Below are positions 19,074 through 28,392 of a stretch of 64,000 nt of DNA, in pieces. The stretch's first letter is position 1, and the number at the start of each line of letters is the position of its first letter. Origin of the DNA: Paenibacillus cellulosilyticus (GTDB lineage Bacteria > Bacillota > Bacilli > Paenibacillales > Paenibacillaceae); assembly GCF_003182255.1 (NCBI RefSeq), contig NZ_QGTQ01000005.1:226454-290453 (forward strand), given 5' to 3'. A program made the position numbers and the translations under genes. The notes under the pieces are model-generated. The model had not been told where the DNA came from. It searched no databases and was given only the letters and a program-made list of their open reading frames with translations.

Positions 19074-19538
19074 ATGAAAAGAAAGTGGCTCGCAGCGTTT
19101 ACTGTGCTTTTGCTTGTTGTCATGATGAGCTTCACGGTATCCAGCTCAGCGGCGCCTAGCACTTATGTGCACGGCGTCTTCTCGACTAGCCCGCTCTATG
19201 TGAAGGACGGTGTAACCGGCAATTGGTTGACGGCGACGAGCGGCAATGCAATTGCAAGCTGGACGGAGAATCCGCTCAGCTCGGGCGATCAAGGTTTCTT
19301 CAACGCGATTGTGTATGTAGGCAGCGTGAAGTACGAATTCCGACTCGTCAGTCTAAGCGCGACGACTACTGATCAGATCGACGGTACTTTCGATATTTAT
19401 GTCAATAACACGCTGACCGCAACGGTCAATGGGACGGTGTATGGCCTCAGCCAACCAGTAGGCAACTACTTCAAGTTTTATGACAGCGCATACAACTGGC
19501 ACGTGTCTGCCTATATAACAAGTCGACTCGATTATTAA
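19074..19538 (+). CDS. Secreted hypothetical protein
   Basis: 154 residues. Residues 1-28 are a signal peptide with a KRKW start, a hydrophobic core and an SSAAP cleavage region. The mature part is Ser/Thr/Asn rich with no cysteine, suggesting an extracellular beta-rich domain. RBS GAAAGGTGG precedes the ATG. I do not recognise the fold. The composition resembles the pair of secreted proteins at 42466 and 42896. Confidence 0.7.
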   Translation: MKRKWLAAFTVLLLVVMMSFTVSSSAAPSTYVHGVFSTSPLYVKDGVTGNWLTATSGNAIASWTENPLSSGDQGFFNAIVYVGSVKYEFRLVSLSATTTDQIDGTFDIYVNNTLTATVNGTVYGLSQPVGNYFKFYDSAYNWHVSAYITSRLDY

Positions 19539-19603
19539 TCGAGCGTCTGTAACGGCTGACGGCCGCAGTGCGGCTGCCCCCACCGCAGCGCGGCAATAAC
19601 AAC

Positions 19604-19634
19604 AAGGGCCCTCTAGCGATAAGAGGGCCCTTCT
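19604..19634 (+). terminator. Bidirectional terminator
   Basis: Perfect 11-bp stem AAGGGCCCTCT/AGAGGGCCCTT. It separates the secreted-protein gene from the convergent ABC-2 operon. Confidence 0.75.
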
Positions 19635-19664
19635 CGAATTGAACTCGCGGCTATTGATGAGCGG

Positions 19665-20474
19665 TCAATTGCCTGCGCTCTCATACTTGCGCATTCCGAT
19701 TCGGAATAGCACGTAGGCAACCGCCGCGCAATAAATTGCGGCTACTGGCGGAGCCATCCAGATCCACGGACTAGTCGTTTTGTCGAACAGATAATAAGCC
19801 GGGAAGAAGCTGACGAACGCGAACGGTACGAGGACGGCGACAAGCAATTGAATGCCCATCGAGAAAATCGTAATCGGGTATTTCGCGAACTCCCCCAGAT
19901 TATGAATCATAATCGGAAAGGCGTTGCCGGCGTTTTTGATCCAGAATGCGCTTGTGTTGGCCGCCAAATTGATCGATACGCGGATGGCAACGGCTGTGAT
20001 GATGAGTAAGATAGCGATAACGATTTTGCCGAAGGACCAGTGTAGATCGACCTTGGTTAGCGCTTGTCCAATCATGATAAAGCCAATGATGATATTGCCG
20101 ATACCGTTCATTCCGATGCCGTTAGTCAGCACCTGGAGAATAGGGGATACGGGACGCAGCAGCATAACATCAAGCTCCCCGCGGTTGACGAGACCGCCAA
20201 GCCGCCAGGTTCCTTCAAAGAATAAAGAGCCGAACCCTTCGGTTAGATAGATCATGGCATACATAAAGACAACTTCCCAGAACGTCCATCCGTTAATATC
20301 CGGAATCCGATTATAGACGACCCATAGGAATACGATGCCGAGCATCTGCGTCAGAACGGCGGAGACGATCATAATGAAGAAGTCGGTCTGATATTCGAGA
20401 ATCGCTTTCAGTTGTGTGCCGAACAATCTGCGATATAAGAAAAAGGTACGTCTTGCTGAGCGAACAATGGACAT
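19665..20474 (-). CDS. ABC-2 type exporter permease, second
   Basis: 269 residues with about six hydrophobic helices of the DUF990/ABC2_membrane_6 type. It lies 6 bp after the previous permease and is the last gene of an ATPase-permease-permease operon. Such trios are often annotated as daunorubicin-type or viologen exporters; the transported molecule is unknown. Confidence 0.8.
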   Translation of the reverse strand: MSIVRSARRTFFLYRRLFGTQLKAILEYQTDFFIMIVSAVLTQMLGIVFLWVVYNRIPDINGWTFWEVVFMYAMIYLTEGFGSLFFEGTWRLGGLVNRGELDVMLLRPVSPILQVLTNGIGMNGIGNIIIGFIMIGQALTKVDLHWSFGKIVIAILLIITAVAIRVSINLAANTSAFWIKNAGNAFPIMIHNLGEFAKYPITIFSMGIQLLVAVLVPFAFVSFFPAYYLFDKTTSPWIWMAPPVAAIYCAAVAYVLFRIGMRKYESAGN

Positions 20475-20480
20475 GCCGAA

Positions 20481-21299
20481 TCAACCTCCATGAATCGTAA
20501 TCTGCCGCACTGCCCATGACCACATGAGTTTGCCGCAAAGCCATAGGACGCATGCCCATACGCATTGCACGGCAAGCAGCCCAAGCGCGCCCCATGCGCT
20601 GACCTCTTCGAGATAGATGGCTGCCGGTGTATGTACGATGCCTTGGAATGGCAGCACCAGCGCCAGTTTCTCCAGCCAGTCTGGGAAGAAGGAGAGCGGC
20701 ACGAGCGCGCCAGAGAACAGGCTCGTCACAGCCATCCGTGCCCATACAATTCCGAGCGATCCCGTCGACCAGAAGCAGAGCAGTCCGGCCATGTAGACGA
20801 TGCCGAACTTGACCATCAGCGAAGCAAGCACACTGAGGATGAACAGCAGGCTATGGATGAAATCCGGTTTCAGTATGCCGGATGCAGAGAGTACGACGAT
20901 GAATGTAAGGATAGCGGTAAGCCCGCCTTCGATAACGGTAGAGCCAAGCGTTTCAGCGAGCCGCGCCTTCTGGAAGTCGAGCGGCTTGAGCAGATCGGCG
21001 GAGACGCTGCCATCGAGAATTTTGCCAGATATACGCGATTCGGAATAGTAGGACAGCAGCGAGTTGCTGATGAACGAGATGATGAGATACGTCTTCATCT
21101 GCGTCCAAGACATACCGGCGAGCTCGTCGCGTCCAGCATAGATGGCACTCCACAGTGCATACATGGCGATGAGCAGGACGAAGCTTGAGGCAAAGTTAAC
21201 GACGTAGGACAGGCGGTAAGCCAGCGTATTTTGCATGGAACGCGTTGCAATGCCCGTATAGGCCCGCCAAGAACGTGGAAGCCGAAGCCAGGCGTTCAT
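20481..21299 (-). CDS. ABC-2 type exporter permease, first
   Basis: 272 residues with about six hydrophobic helices and the same family layout as the downstream permease. The ATG at 21299 overlaps the ATPase stop by 4 nt (ATGA), so the subunits are translationally coupled. The two permeases likely form the membrane heterodimer. Confidence 0.8.
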   Translation of the reverse strand: MNAWLRLPRSWRAYTGIATRSMQNTLAYRLSYVVNFASSFVLLIAMYALWSAIYAGRDELAGMSWTQMKTYLIISFISNSLLSYYSESRISGKILDGSVSADLLKPLDFQKARLAETLGSTVIEGGLTAILTFIVVLSASGILKPDFIHSLLFILSVLASLMVKFGIVYMAGLLCFWSTGSLGIVWARMAVTSLFSGALVPLSFFPDWLEKLALVLPFQGIVHTPAAIYLEEVSAWGALGLLAVQCVWACVLWLCGKLMWSWAVRQITIHGG

Positions 21300-22354
21300 C
21301 GGCGACTCGCCTCCGTTCCAGCGGCTGTTTCTTTATCCGCGTGCTGTTCATCGAGCGTGATGTGGCCCTCGTACACCTGCTTAATGACGTGCTCGATGCC
21401 GGGCTCATCGATCCGGAAGTCGACGACTTCACCGCAGCGCATCACAGCCGATGCGACCTCGCTCGCTGTAATGTGGAAGCGGTCGAATCGCAATGAAACA
21501 TGCTGTCGATCCAGCTTCTCGGCAGTCACCTTCGGCATATGATCAAGCGCTTCGCGGAGTGCGGGAAGGTCGGCGCTCTGCAGCTGGAAGTGAATGACCC
21601 GTTCGCGGGCGAAGCGGTCCTTCACAGCGGCAAGCGTACCATCATAGATCAAGCTGCCCTGGTCAATGATGACGAGACGGTTGCATAGATCCTCGATGTC
21701 GCCAAGGTCGTGTGTGGTCAGCATAACCGTTGTCCCGTGCTCTTTATTGGAGGCACGGATGAACTCGCGAATGCGCTGTTTCACGGCGATATCGAGGCCG
21801 ATGGTCGGCTCATCGAGATAAACGGTGCGTGGGTTGTGCAGCAGTGCTGCGGCGAGATCGGCCCGCATCCGCTGACCGAGCGACAGCTTGCGTGCCGTCA
21901 GGTGGAGGAAATCCTCCATGCCTAGCAGTTCGATGAACTGATCCAAGTTGCGTTTGTATTGTGCATCTGGAATTTCATAAATATCTTTCAGCAGCGAGAA
22001 CGTTTCTGAGATCGGGATGTCCCACCACAGCTGTGTTCGCTGCCCGAATACTGCGCCGATCGTACGCGCATTCTCCATCCGATTACGATAAGGATCAATG
22101 CCGCCGACGCTGATCGTGCCAGCGCTTGGGATGAGAATGCCGGTTAGCATCTTGATCGTTGTAGACTTGCCGGCGCCGTTCGGACCGACGTAAGCGACAG
22201 TTTCGCCTTCCTCGATGTCGAGATCAATGCCCGCGACAGCCGTTTTATCGACATACTTCTGGGTGAAAAGATGTTTGACCGCACCAGCGAGACCTGGCTC
22301 TTTCACCGCTTGTCGGAACTGCTTCGTCAGCTGACGAATTTCAATAAAGCTCAT
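21296..22354 (-). CDS. ABC transporter ATPase of an ABC-2 exporter
   Basis: 352 residues. Walker A GPNGAGKST (about 54-62), Q-loop, LSLGQRMRAD signature (LSLGQ in place of LSGGQ), DEPTIGLD Walker B and TTHDLGDIEDLC switch histidine. A C-terminal tail of about 90 residues is the regulatory extension seen in DrrA-type ATPases. First gene of the three-gene exporter operon, with GAGAGGGG before ATG 22354. Confidence 0.9.
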   Translation of the reverse strand: MSFIEIRQLTKQFRQAVKEPGLAGAVKHLFTQKYVDKTAVAGIDLDIEEGETVAYVGPNGAGKSTTIKMLTGILIPSAGTISVGGIDPYRNRMENARTIGAVFGQRTQLWWDIPISETFSLLKDIYEIPDAQYKRNLDQFIELLGMEDFLHLTARKLSLGQRMRADLAAALLHNPRTVYLDEPTIGLDIAVKQRIREFIRASNKEHGTTVMLTTHDLGDIEDLCNRLVIIDQGSLIYDGTLAAVKDRFARERVIHFQLQSADLPALREALDHMPKVTAEKLDRQHVSLRFDRFHITASEVASAVMRCGEVVDFRIDEPGIEHVIKQVYEGHITLDEQHADKETAAGTEASRR

Positions 22355-22622
22355 TGGATGACCCCTCTCTATTGTCTATTCAGACCCGTAAATCATCACA
22401 GTGGAATAATAGAAATTCCATATTATATGAAATAGTATATGAATTCAACAGAAAAGAATAGTAGAAATAATGATGTAATCGCTAGTGTGAAGCGGTTGAG
22501 TAGTGGGATTCATTAGCTTGCGTGGGGAAGGCAGGTGGATAGGATACATAAAAGTATCCTTAAAAGTATGCTAACTAGCTCGGTTGGCGGGAGGCAGGCA
22601 ATGACGCGCCATAAATCAGCAT

Positions 22623-22660
22623 AAAATAACAAACCCCGCTCGAAACCGAGCGGGGTTTGT
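22623..22660 (-). terminator. Terminator after first NlpC/P60 gene
   Basis: Perfect 12-bp stem AAACCCCGCTCG/CGAGCGGGGTTT, then TTGTTATTTT on the minus strand. The 346 bp between this exporter operon and the hydrolase have no further gene, only a GGATAC/GTATCC inverted repeat near 22536-22553. Confidence 0.85.
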
Positions 22661-22701
22661 TATCGGCATGGCGAACCATGCATATCATGCAGCTTTGCTT
22701 C

Positions 22702-23205
22702 TTAGTCTACGTCCGGACCGCCATCGGCTTGGTCGGACGGATCATTGGCATACTTCTCATAAGATGTAGCGTTCATGACACGGCGTGCAGTCAAGTAACG
22801 CTTAACATAATAGGAGTCGCTCAGGCTGCTGATAGTAACGCCTTTGGAGGAGGAAGCATGAGCGAATTTGCCATCGCCAACATAAATGCCGACGTGGGAA
22901 ACGCCTTTGCCGCTCGTATTGAAGAATACGAGATCTCCTGCACGCAGGTCGTCCTTGGCAACTTTCTGGCCAAGTTGGCTTTGATCATAGGACGAATGAG
23001 GCAGAGTGATACCGAGTTGCTTAAATACATACATCGTGAAGCCCGAGCAGTCAAAGCCTTTGGCCGTCGTGCCAGCTGTCTGGTACGGCGTTCCGTAAAC
23101 GCTATCAACTACGGTGTCGAGCTTCGAGTCCGCGAAAGCGCTTCCTGCTTGGAAAGCAAGAAGAAGTGCGAGACCCAGGAAAATTGCTGTAATCTTGTTG
23201 CGCAC
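22702..23205 (-). CDS. Secreted NlpC/P60 cell-wall hydrolase, riboswitch-controlled
   Basis: 167 residues. A signal peptide (cleavage near AFAD, residue 26) precedes a single NlpC/P60 domain. The catalytic Cys is in DCSG (about 51-54), the His in HVGIYVG (about 103) and a third polar residue in the FAHASS segment. The start is GTG 23205, about 11 nt after GGAGG. It should cut the gamma-D-glutamyl-DAP bond of stem peptides outside the cell. A c-di-AMP riboswitch lies directly upstream, a known arrangement for wall hydrolases. Confidence 0.9.
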   Translation of the reverse strand: MRNKITAIFLGLALLLAFQAGSAFADSKLDTVVDSVYGTPYQTAGTTAKGFDCSGFTMYVFKQLGITLPHSSYDQSQLGQKVAKDDLRAGDLVFFNTSGKGVSHVGIYVGDGKFAHASSSKGVTISSLSDSYYVKRYLTARRVMNATSYEKYANDPSDQADGGPDVD

Positions 23206-23221
23206 GTTGAAGTGCTCCTCC

Positions 23222-23365
23222 CATTGCCTACGAGGTTAGCTGTGGGGTTCGGTTGAAGGTCCCCTATGATTCCCTCAGACCGGCTTGTCCAACGGACATA
23301 CGCGGTCGGGCTCAATTCACCCAGTGTGGTTCCCCCGTTTTCGTACACGGAAATTCGGCAGTGTT
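23222..23365 (-). promoter_or_regulatory. c-di-AMP (ydaO/yuaA) riboswitch
   Basis: Read on the minus strand it shows the conserved blocks in order: GGGGGAACC near the 5' side, GGGTGAAT, a central hairpin region, CCGAACCC and CAGCTAACCTCGTAGGC at the 3' end next to the NlpC/P60 start. These match the ydaO consensus, a ligand-OFF switch for c-di-AMP. The 23206-23594 gap is largely this element plus AT-rich sequence. Confidence 0.93.
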
Positions 23366-23501
23366 TGATTGTACAAGGGGTAATAATTCGTAGTTTATGA
23401 AGAAAATCCTTCCTGCGTGTCGAATTTCTAATAATTCTCATGAATAGAGTAGGAATTCGTAAGTTTTATGAGAGAATCTCTCATTTTAGGGCCGGAAAAC
23501 T

Positions 23502-23536
23502 CGAAAAAGGACCGCGCTTTCACAGCTGCGGTCCTT
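23502..23536 (-). terminator. Terminator after M1 peptidase operon
   Basis: AAGGACCGC/GCGGTCCTT stem, then TTTTT on the minus strand. Confidence 0.8.
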
Positions 23537-23594
23537 CTATAGGGCGACACTATCAAACTCGAATGTTGTAGGACAGAGAGGAGGGCTTGTCAGC

Positions 23595-24413
23595 TTATGT
23601 TTGAGAACGGGACTGGAGACAGTCATATTGAGAGGCAATCGTCCATACTTTAAGCAACGTTTTCACGAATCGGTAGCCTTGATGCACGACGATTGCCAGG
23701 AAGCCTGCCCAGAGCAGCGAAGCAGAGAAGACAAACAGTCCCAAGGCGCCAATCGCACACCATAAGAAGAGTGACATGCCGATGTAGGGCAGGAAATGTC
23801 GGAAGGCTCGCCACAATCCATTGAAGGCTCCGCCGCCGGAGGCGGCACTAAGCTGCATCGCAAGGAAGAATAGGTGGAGCAGAACCCCCCAGGAAAGCCA
23901 GCCAGACGCTGAAGGCAAGAGCTCCATGATGATGCTCTTCACCGATACGCCAGAGAGTATCGTCGACAATGCGCGTGGCAGCAGCCAGTAGGCAGGCGCA
24001 AGTGCAAGCAGCGACTCGACCCAGTAGAGAATTGTAATCGGCAGCCAAGCGCGGCGCATGCCTTGCAGGAAGCGGGTTCCTTGCTCGGTCGATGCATGAT
24101 GCAGCGAGTGGAATAGTCCCGCGTTGAGCAGCGGTGTCAACAGCATACGGAGTACGATAAGGCCGGCGAATGTCCATAAGTAGGGTTGAATTAGATCAGT
24201 CTTCATGAGGCGAAACTCCGCTTCATACACGTACAGCCGAGCTGCAGATGCGGGCATCCCGCTGCCCGGATAGCGGCGCAGCAGCGGGATGATGATGCCG
24301 TCTACAAACCGATACAAGAAGAAGCCCCACAGCAGCTGGTAGACGAATAGAACGATAATAATATACAGATGACGGACCGTTAGCGACCAGCCGGCTTTCA
24401 AATGCTGCTTCAT
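23595..24413 (-). CDS. Multi-pass membrane protein, unknown function
   Basis: 272 residues with about six hydrophobic segments over nearly its whole length and a Trp/Leu-rich composition. It starts 15 bp after the M1 peptidase stop, within its operon, with GAGAGG before the ATG. Similarity is too low for me to name a family. It may help fold or anchor the peptidase or be an independent bilayer protein. Confidence 0.6.
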   Translation of the reverse strand: MKQHLKAGWSLTVRHLYIIIVLFVYQLLWGFFLYRFVDGIIIPLLRRYPGSGMPASAARLYVYEAEFRLMKTDLIQPYLWTFAGLIVLRMLLTPLLNAGLFHSLHHASTEQGTRFLQGMRRAWLPITILYWVESLLALAPAYWLLPRALSTILSGVSVKSIIMELLPSASGWLSWGVLLHLFFLAMQLSAASGGGAFNGLWRAFRHFLPYIGMSLFLWCAIGALGLFVFSASLLWAGFLAIVVHQGYRFVKTLLKVWTIASQYDCLQSRSQT

Positions 24414-24428
24414 ACGGATCGTTCCTCT

Positions 24429-26492
24429 CTACCAGCCGAGTGCGCCAATGAGGCTGTCGAGCAGCTTCGCGGCGCCGAGGCTCCAGCGTGCCTGTGTTTG
24501 CTCCGGCAGCTCGGCTTTCAAATAGTTATTGAAATGTCGATTGTCGAGCACATTCGTGTTCTGAGGATCGACAACGGCCCAATCCAGCGGCGCTGTATGG
24601 ACGAACTTGAACTGTACGCTTCCTTCGGTGCCATCCCAAGTGCGGGTCATCGTTGTGCCGTCGGTGAATCGGAACTTGACCGGTACGGGGCCGTAGCTGC
24701 CGCCCAGCCGCCGCACCTGTACGACGGATTCATACTGTGTCGTATCGTCCGGCTGGCGAACGGTACGCACATCGATGCTCTCGACTGCGAAGTCGGCCAT
24801 GAGACTGCCGTACACATATTGGCGGAAATAGTCGCTCCACTTCGTCTTCGTCACCTGCTCCACGACACGCTCGAAATCGGCGGTGGATGGGTGATTGAAC
24901 TTGTACTTCTGGAAGTAGGTGCGCATGATCTTCTGCATCGTCTTGTCGCCGACGAGCTTCTCGATGCCGACCAGTACGAGCTTGGCGCGCATGTACACAT
25001 TTTCTGCATAGTGATCATGGCTGTGGTAGCTCCAAGACAGCTGCTTCAGCGGTGCAGGGTCGGTCATATAGCTTGATTCAAGCGCAAGGTTCGGCAGTAC
25101 GCCGTACTCGGTTTCCATTACTTTGTCTTCGGCATAGGAGGTGAAGCCCTCATCGAGCCACGCTTCCTCGAACTCGTTGGATGCGACCATACCGTACCAA
25201 TATTGATGGCCGATCTCATGGACGACGGTGCGTTCGAGCGAGTACCCCGGATTGTCATCCTCAGCGGCAAAAGCGGTAACGAGCGTCGGGTACTCCATTC
25301 CACCTGCGCCGTTGCCTCCTTTTGGCGGTACGACGATCGAGAGGGTCGAATACGGATACTGTCCGTACCACTGTGCATATTTAACAAGTGCAGACTTAGC
25401 GGCATGCAGGTAACGGTCCTTCAGACCGGCGTGCAGTGGATCGAGATACAGCTTTATGCGAACGCCCGGTATGCCCGGTGCGGAGAGCGAATCCTCTTCG
25501 TATACAAAATCAGGAGATGCCGCCCATGCGAAATCATGCACATCATCGGCATAGAATTGATAGCTCTTATAGCTGCCATTTGTCTGAATCGGCTTTGTTT
25601 GGAAACCTGTCGCTGCTACAATGTAGCGCTCCGGCACATGAATGTTGACGCTGTAGATGCCGAAATCGCTGTAGAACTCGGAGTTGCCATGGTACTGATG
25701 CGCATTCCAGCCTTCAGCAGCCCTGCCGCGAGTACCTGCCGTCTCATAGACAGCCAGCTTCGGAAACCATTGACCGGCCATGACGAAGTTGCCGGCGTAG
25801 CCCATTCGTGCGAACACTTCCGGGAGCTGTACCTCGAAGCTGAGCTTCAGCGTGACGCTCTTGTTCGGCTGAACAGGCGTTTGCAGCCGCAGCTTGGCCA
25901 GCGTCTGATCGTCCGGATTGCCGTCGTCCGGCTGAACGTAGTGGAGGCGAGGGAGTAAGCTGTCTCCTTGCTCGGTAATGAGCGAAGTAATCGTCATCGA
26001 GCCGAAGCTGTTCGATGTCGCATTATCCTCGCGCAGCTTGCCGCCCGACTCTCGCATGAAGGATGTTTTGGTCGATTGGAACGCGTTCGGATACAGATGC
26101 CAGTACATCTCGGACACTGGCTTACGACCAGGGTTCGTCCATGTGACGATCATGTCCCCGTTCAGCTTCTTGCCGGACTCGTCCAGCTTCACGTCGATGT
26201 GGTACTCGGATACGCGCTTGCTGAGCGTCTGCTCGTCCGGCTTCATGACCGTGTTGGGCTCAGGCGTCTTGCTGCCCGTTGATGGTGTCGGCGATGGTGA
26301 GGAAGGGACGGCAGCGCCAACCTCAATGGGATTCATGCTGACAAGAGAGCCATCCAAACCCGAAGCTGCAGGCTCATAAGCGTACGTATACTCGGATGTC
26401 CATGCATCGCCGAACCATGGGGCTGACGTAAATACAAGCACAGCGGCGAGGAGTAGTAGCACCGCAGTTCCTTTGAAATGCCGTGGAGTCAT
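24429..26492 (-). CDS. Secreted M1 family zinc metallopeptidase (aminopeptidase-like)
   Basis: 687 residues from ATG 26492, 8 nt after GGGAGGG (a TTG at 26516 overlaps it). A hydrophobic signal segment covers residues 8-28. The zinc site HEIGH plus the third ligand Glu 18 residues later (in LDEGF) is intact. A GGMEY substrate-binding loop stands upstream in place of the usual GAMEN. Outside-cell peptide hydrolysis is likely. The Ser/Pro-rich N-terminal linker precedes the beta-saddle domain. First gene of a two-gene operon. Confidence 0.85.
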   Translation of the reverse strand: MTPRHFKGTAVLLLLAAVLVFTSAPWFGDAWTSEYTYAYEPAASGLDGSLVSMNPIEVGAAVPSSPSPTPSTGSKTPEPNTVMKPDEQTLSKRVSEYHIDVKLDESGKKLNGDMIVTWTNPGRKPVSEMYWHLYPNAFQSTKTSFMRESGGKLREDNATSNSFGSMTITSLITEQGDSLLPRLHYVQPDDGNPDDQTLAKLRLQTPVQPNKSVTLKLSFEVQLPEVFARMGYAGNFVMAGQWFPKLAVYETAGTRGRAAEGWNAHQYHGNSEFYSDFGIYSVNIHVPERYIVAATGFQTKPIQTNGSYKSYQFYADDVHDFAWAASPDFVYEEDSLSAPGIPGVRIKLYLDPLHAGLKDRYLHAAKSALVKYAQWYGQYPYSTLSIVVPPKGGNGAGGMEYPTLVTAFAAEDDNPGYSLERTVVHEIGHQYWYGMVASNEFEEAWLDEGFTSYAEDKVMETEYGVLPNLALESSYMTDPAPLKQLSWSYHSHDHYAENVYMRAKLVLVGIEKLVGDKTMQKIMRTYFQKYKFNHPSTADFERVVEQVTKTKWSDYFRQYVYGSLMADFAVESIDVRTVRQPDDTTQYESVVQVRRLGGSYGPVPVKFRFTDGTTMTRTWDGTEGSVQFKFVHTAPLDWAVVDPQNTNVLDNRHFNNYLKAELPEQTQARWSLGAAKLLDSLIGALGW

Positions 26493-26796
26493 TGAACGAT
26501 TCCCTCCCGTTGACAAGCAATCTAAGGCATGTATATGTTTGCTTTTCGAAGATTATTAGCTAAAATGGAATTATTGTGCGGCAGCAAGGTGAACCGGCTG
26601 CTCCCTGTCCATTTCGGCGGGGCAGCGGCGTTTCATACCGGAGAGATACAAGAAAGTTTTAGTTGACGATAAAGGCTTTCTTGGATTAAGGACAAACCCG
26701 CGCACGGCGCGGCCTCGCGGGCATAAGACTGACTGCCGAAGGCGTTAGGTGCCAGATTGTCGGAGGCACATGAAGAGCGGAAAGGTGTGAATCAAG

Positions 26797-27315
26797 ATGG
26801 AACAGCAAGGACAAGGCGGGCAAGAGGCGAAACCGAAGAAGTCGCTGTCGCTGAACGTTGTCAGCAGCAAAGAGCATCGTGGATTCGGCGCAGGCTCGAT
26901 CGATTTGAGCCAAGTGTCTCCCGTTATTATTGATGGTGATACAGCAGTTATTGATGTAGGTGCGATGCACGCGAAGAGCAAGATCGAGAAGGGCATCAAG
27001 TTCAGCGCGAACAAGGAAGATGTGCCGAACGGCCGCAAATGCTGGATCGTATGGATCGCGGTAGACCGCAATGAGGAAGGCTCGCTGTATGGCGGTGCAA
27101 CAGCTTGCGAGATGCTCATCGATACGGAAGCGCGCCGCGGCTGGAAGCTGCTGGCGGATCACGTGAACCGGCTTGACTATGCGATCAAGCGCCGTTTCAT
27201 GCTCGATGGACTGAACGCAGAAGAGAAAGCTGCGCTTCGTACGCTGCTCGTCGAACACAACCAAGAGTGGTGGGATCGTTCGTCCGACGCGTTGAAGCAA
27301 GCGCTTGAGTCGTAG
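26797..27315 (+). CDS. ywhD: YwhD family protein
   Basis: 172 residues with GAAAGGTG upstream of ATG 26797. Length and text match the uncharacterised Bacillales YwhD family: hydrophilic, no signal, with a GxKxSxN segment and a C-terminal HNQEWW. In B. subtilis it sits beside speE-speB and pbpG; here those lie 13 kb away on the right. It is monocistronic with a terminator after it; the 300 bp before it hold no other gene. Function unknown. Confidence 0.8.
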   Translation: MEQQGQGGQEAKPKKSLSLNVVSSKEHRGFGAGSIDLSQVSPVIIDGDTAVIDVGAMHAKSKIEKGIKFSANKEDVPNGRKCWIVWIAVDRNEEGSLYGGATACEMLIDTEARRGWKLLADHVNRLDYAIKRRFMLDGLNAEEKAALRTLLVEHNQEWWDRSSDALKQALES

Positions 27316-27337
27316 GATAACTAGTTAGAATAGAAGA

Positions 27338-27379
27338 AGGCCAAGGAGAATGCTGTAGAGCAGTTCCTTGGCCTTTTTC
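27338..27379 (+). terminator. Terminator after ywhD
   Basis: Stem AGGCCAAGGA/TCCTTGGCCT and TTTTT. Confidence 0.85.
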
Positions 27380-27469
27380 TGTATGGACGAAACTAATCCA
27401 TTTCACTGTACACCGTAAATTGCCAAGCTCATATTCAGCTTCAATTCAGTTACCTCTGTTAGGATAACT

Positions 27470-27520
27470 GTAGAAACAAAAGACGCCCAGGCAGCGGGGG
27501 AGCGCTGTTCCGGACGTCTA
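27470..27520 (-). terminator. Terminator after second NlpC/P60 gene
   Basis: On the minus strand an AGACG...CGTCT stem with an internal GCG/CGC continuation is followed by TTTTGTTTCT. Confidence 0.75.
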
Positions 27521-27582
27521 GGGAATGAATCAAATGAATGAAGCAAGCATGCAAGGTGCAAATTAAAACAGATTAAGAAAGA

Positions 27583-28065
27583 CTAAGCTACGCGACGAGC
27601 CGTATTGTAGTACTTGCTCCACCAGCCGGACGTGATCGACGAGATTTTAACGCCGCCTGCACCGTACGTGTGAATGATTTTGCCATTGCCGATGTAGATA
27701 CCAACATGGTGAGTTGGCGAGTAGAAGAAGACCAGGTCGCCAACCTGCAGGTTGCTCTTCGACACATATTTGCCAACTTTAATTTGCTTCGTCGTATCGC
27801 GTGGCAGCGTAACGCCAATCGTCGAGAATACACGCTTCGTGAAGGACGAGCAGTCGAACACAGCAGTCGTCGACGTCGAAGCACCGAATTTATATGGTGT
27901 GCCGAGATATTTTTTTGCTACCGATACGATTTTCGATTTCTCAGATGCCGTTGCTGCGTGCGCCTTTTCTGTCGGAAGGATACCCCCAATCGATGCTGTC
28001 GAAACGGTCAGTGCCAAGAACGCCGCCGCCAATGTTTTGCCCATTACCGATTTGTTGAAGTTCAT
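27583..28065 (-). CDS. Secreted NlpC/P60 cell-wall hydrolase
   Basis: 160 residues. A signal peptide with an AHAA cleavage region (about 36-38) precedes a single NlpC/P60 domain. The catalytic Cys is in DCSS (about 71-74), His in HVGIYIG and the third residue in IHTYG. It is a paralogue of the first hydrolase but lacks the c-di-AMP switch upstream. It should act on peptidoglycan stem peptides. The SD is GGAGGAG, before ATG 28065. Confidence 0.9.
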   Translation of the reverse strand: MNFNKSVMGKTLAAAFLALTVSTASIGGILPTEKAHAATASEKSKIVSVAKKYLGTPYKFGASTSTTAVFDCSSFTKRVFSTIGVTLPRDTTKQIKVGKYVSKSNLQVGDLVFFYSPTHHVGIYIGNGKIIHTYGAGGVKISSITSGWWSKYYNTARRVA

Positions 28066-28300
28066 GTTTATATCTCCTCCGCTTTATGTTTTGTCTAGCT
28101 GTCGTAGGGCTACTATAGCACGTCCGCGATTACCTAATTTGTGCCAAAGAGGAGTCAAACCGTTGGTATTGCTGCATTGGTAACGCATTCTTAAAAATGA
28201 ATGAGAGAACCTTCATTAAGGGCTAATTTGGTAGTTTGCTAGCGAAAAGGGCGCAAAGCCGCGCCAAATCAGGCATTAGGGCGGATTGTAAGAGTAAAGC

Positions 28301-28348
28301 AAAAGGGTGTCCCAAGCCATGTGAACGCGGCTTGGGACACCCTTTTGC
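28301..28348 (-). terminator. Terminator after arabinofuranosidase gene
   Basis: Perfect 18-bp stem AAAAGGGTGTCCCAAGCC with its complement, 10-nt loop, T-rich tail on both strands. The remaining gap to the second NlpC/P60 gene is featureless. Confidence 0.9.
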
Positions 28349-28392
28349 TCATTAAATAGGGGTGATTCGATAGTCCTGATAGGGACGAATCA

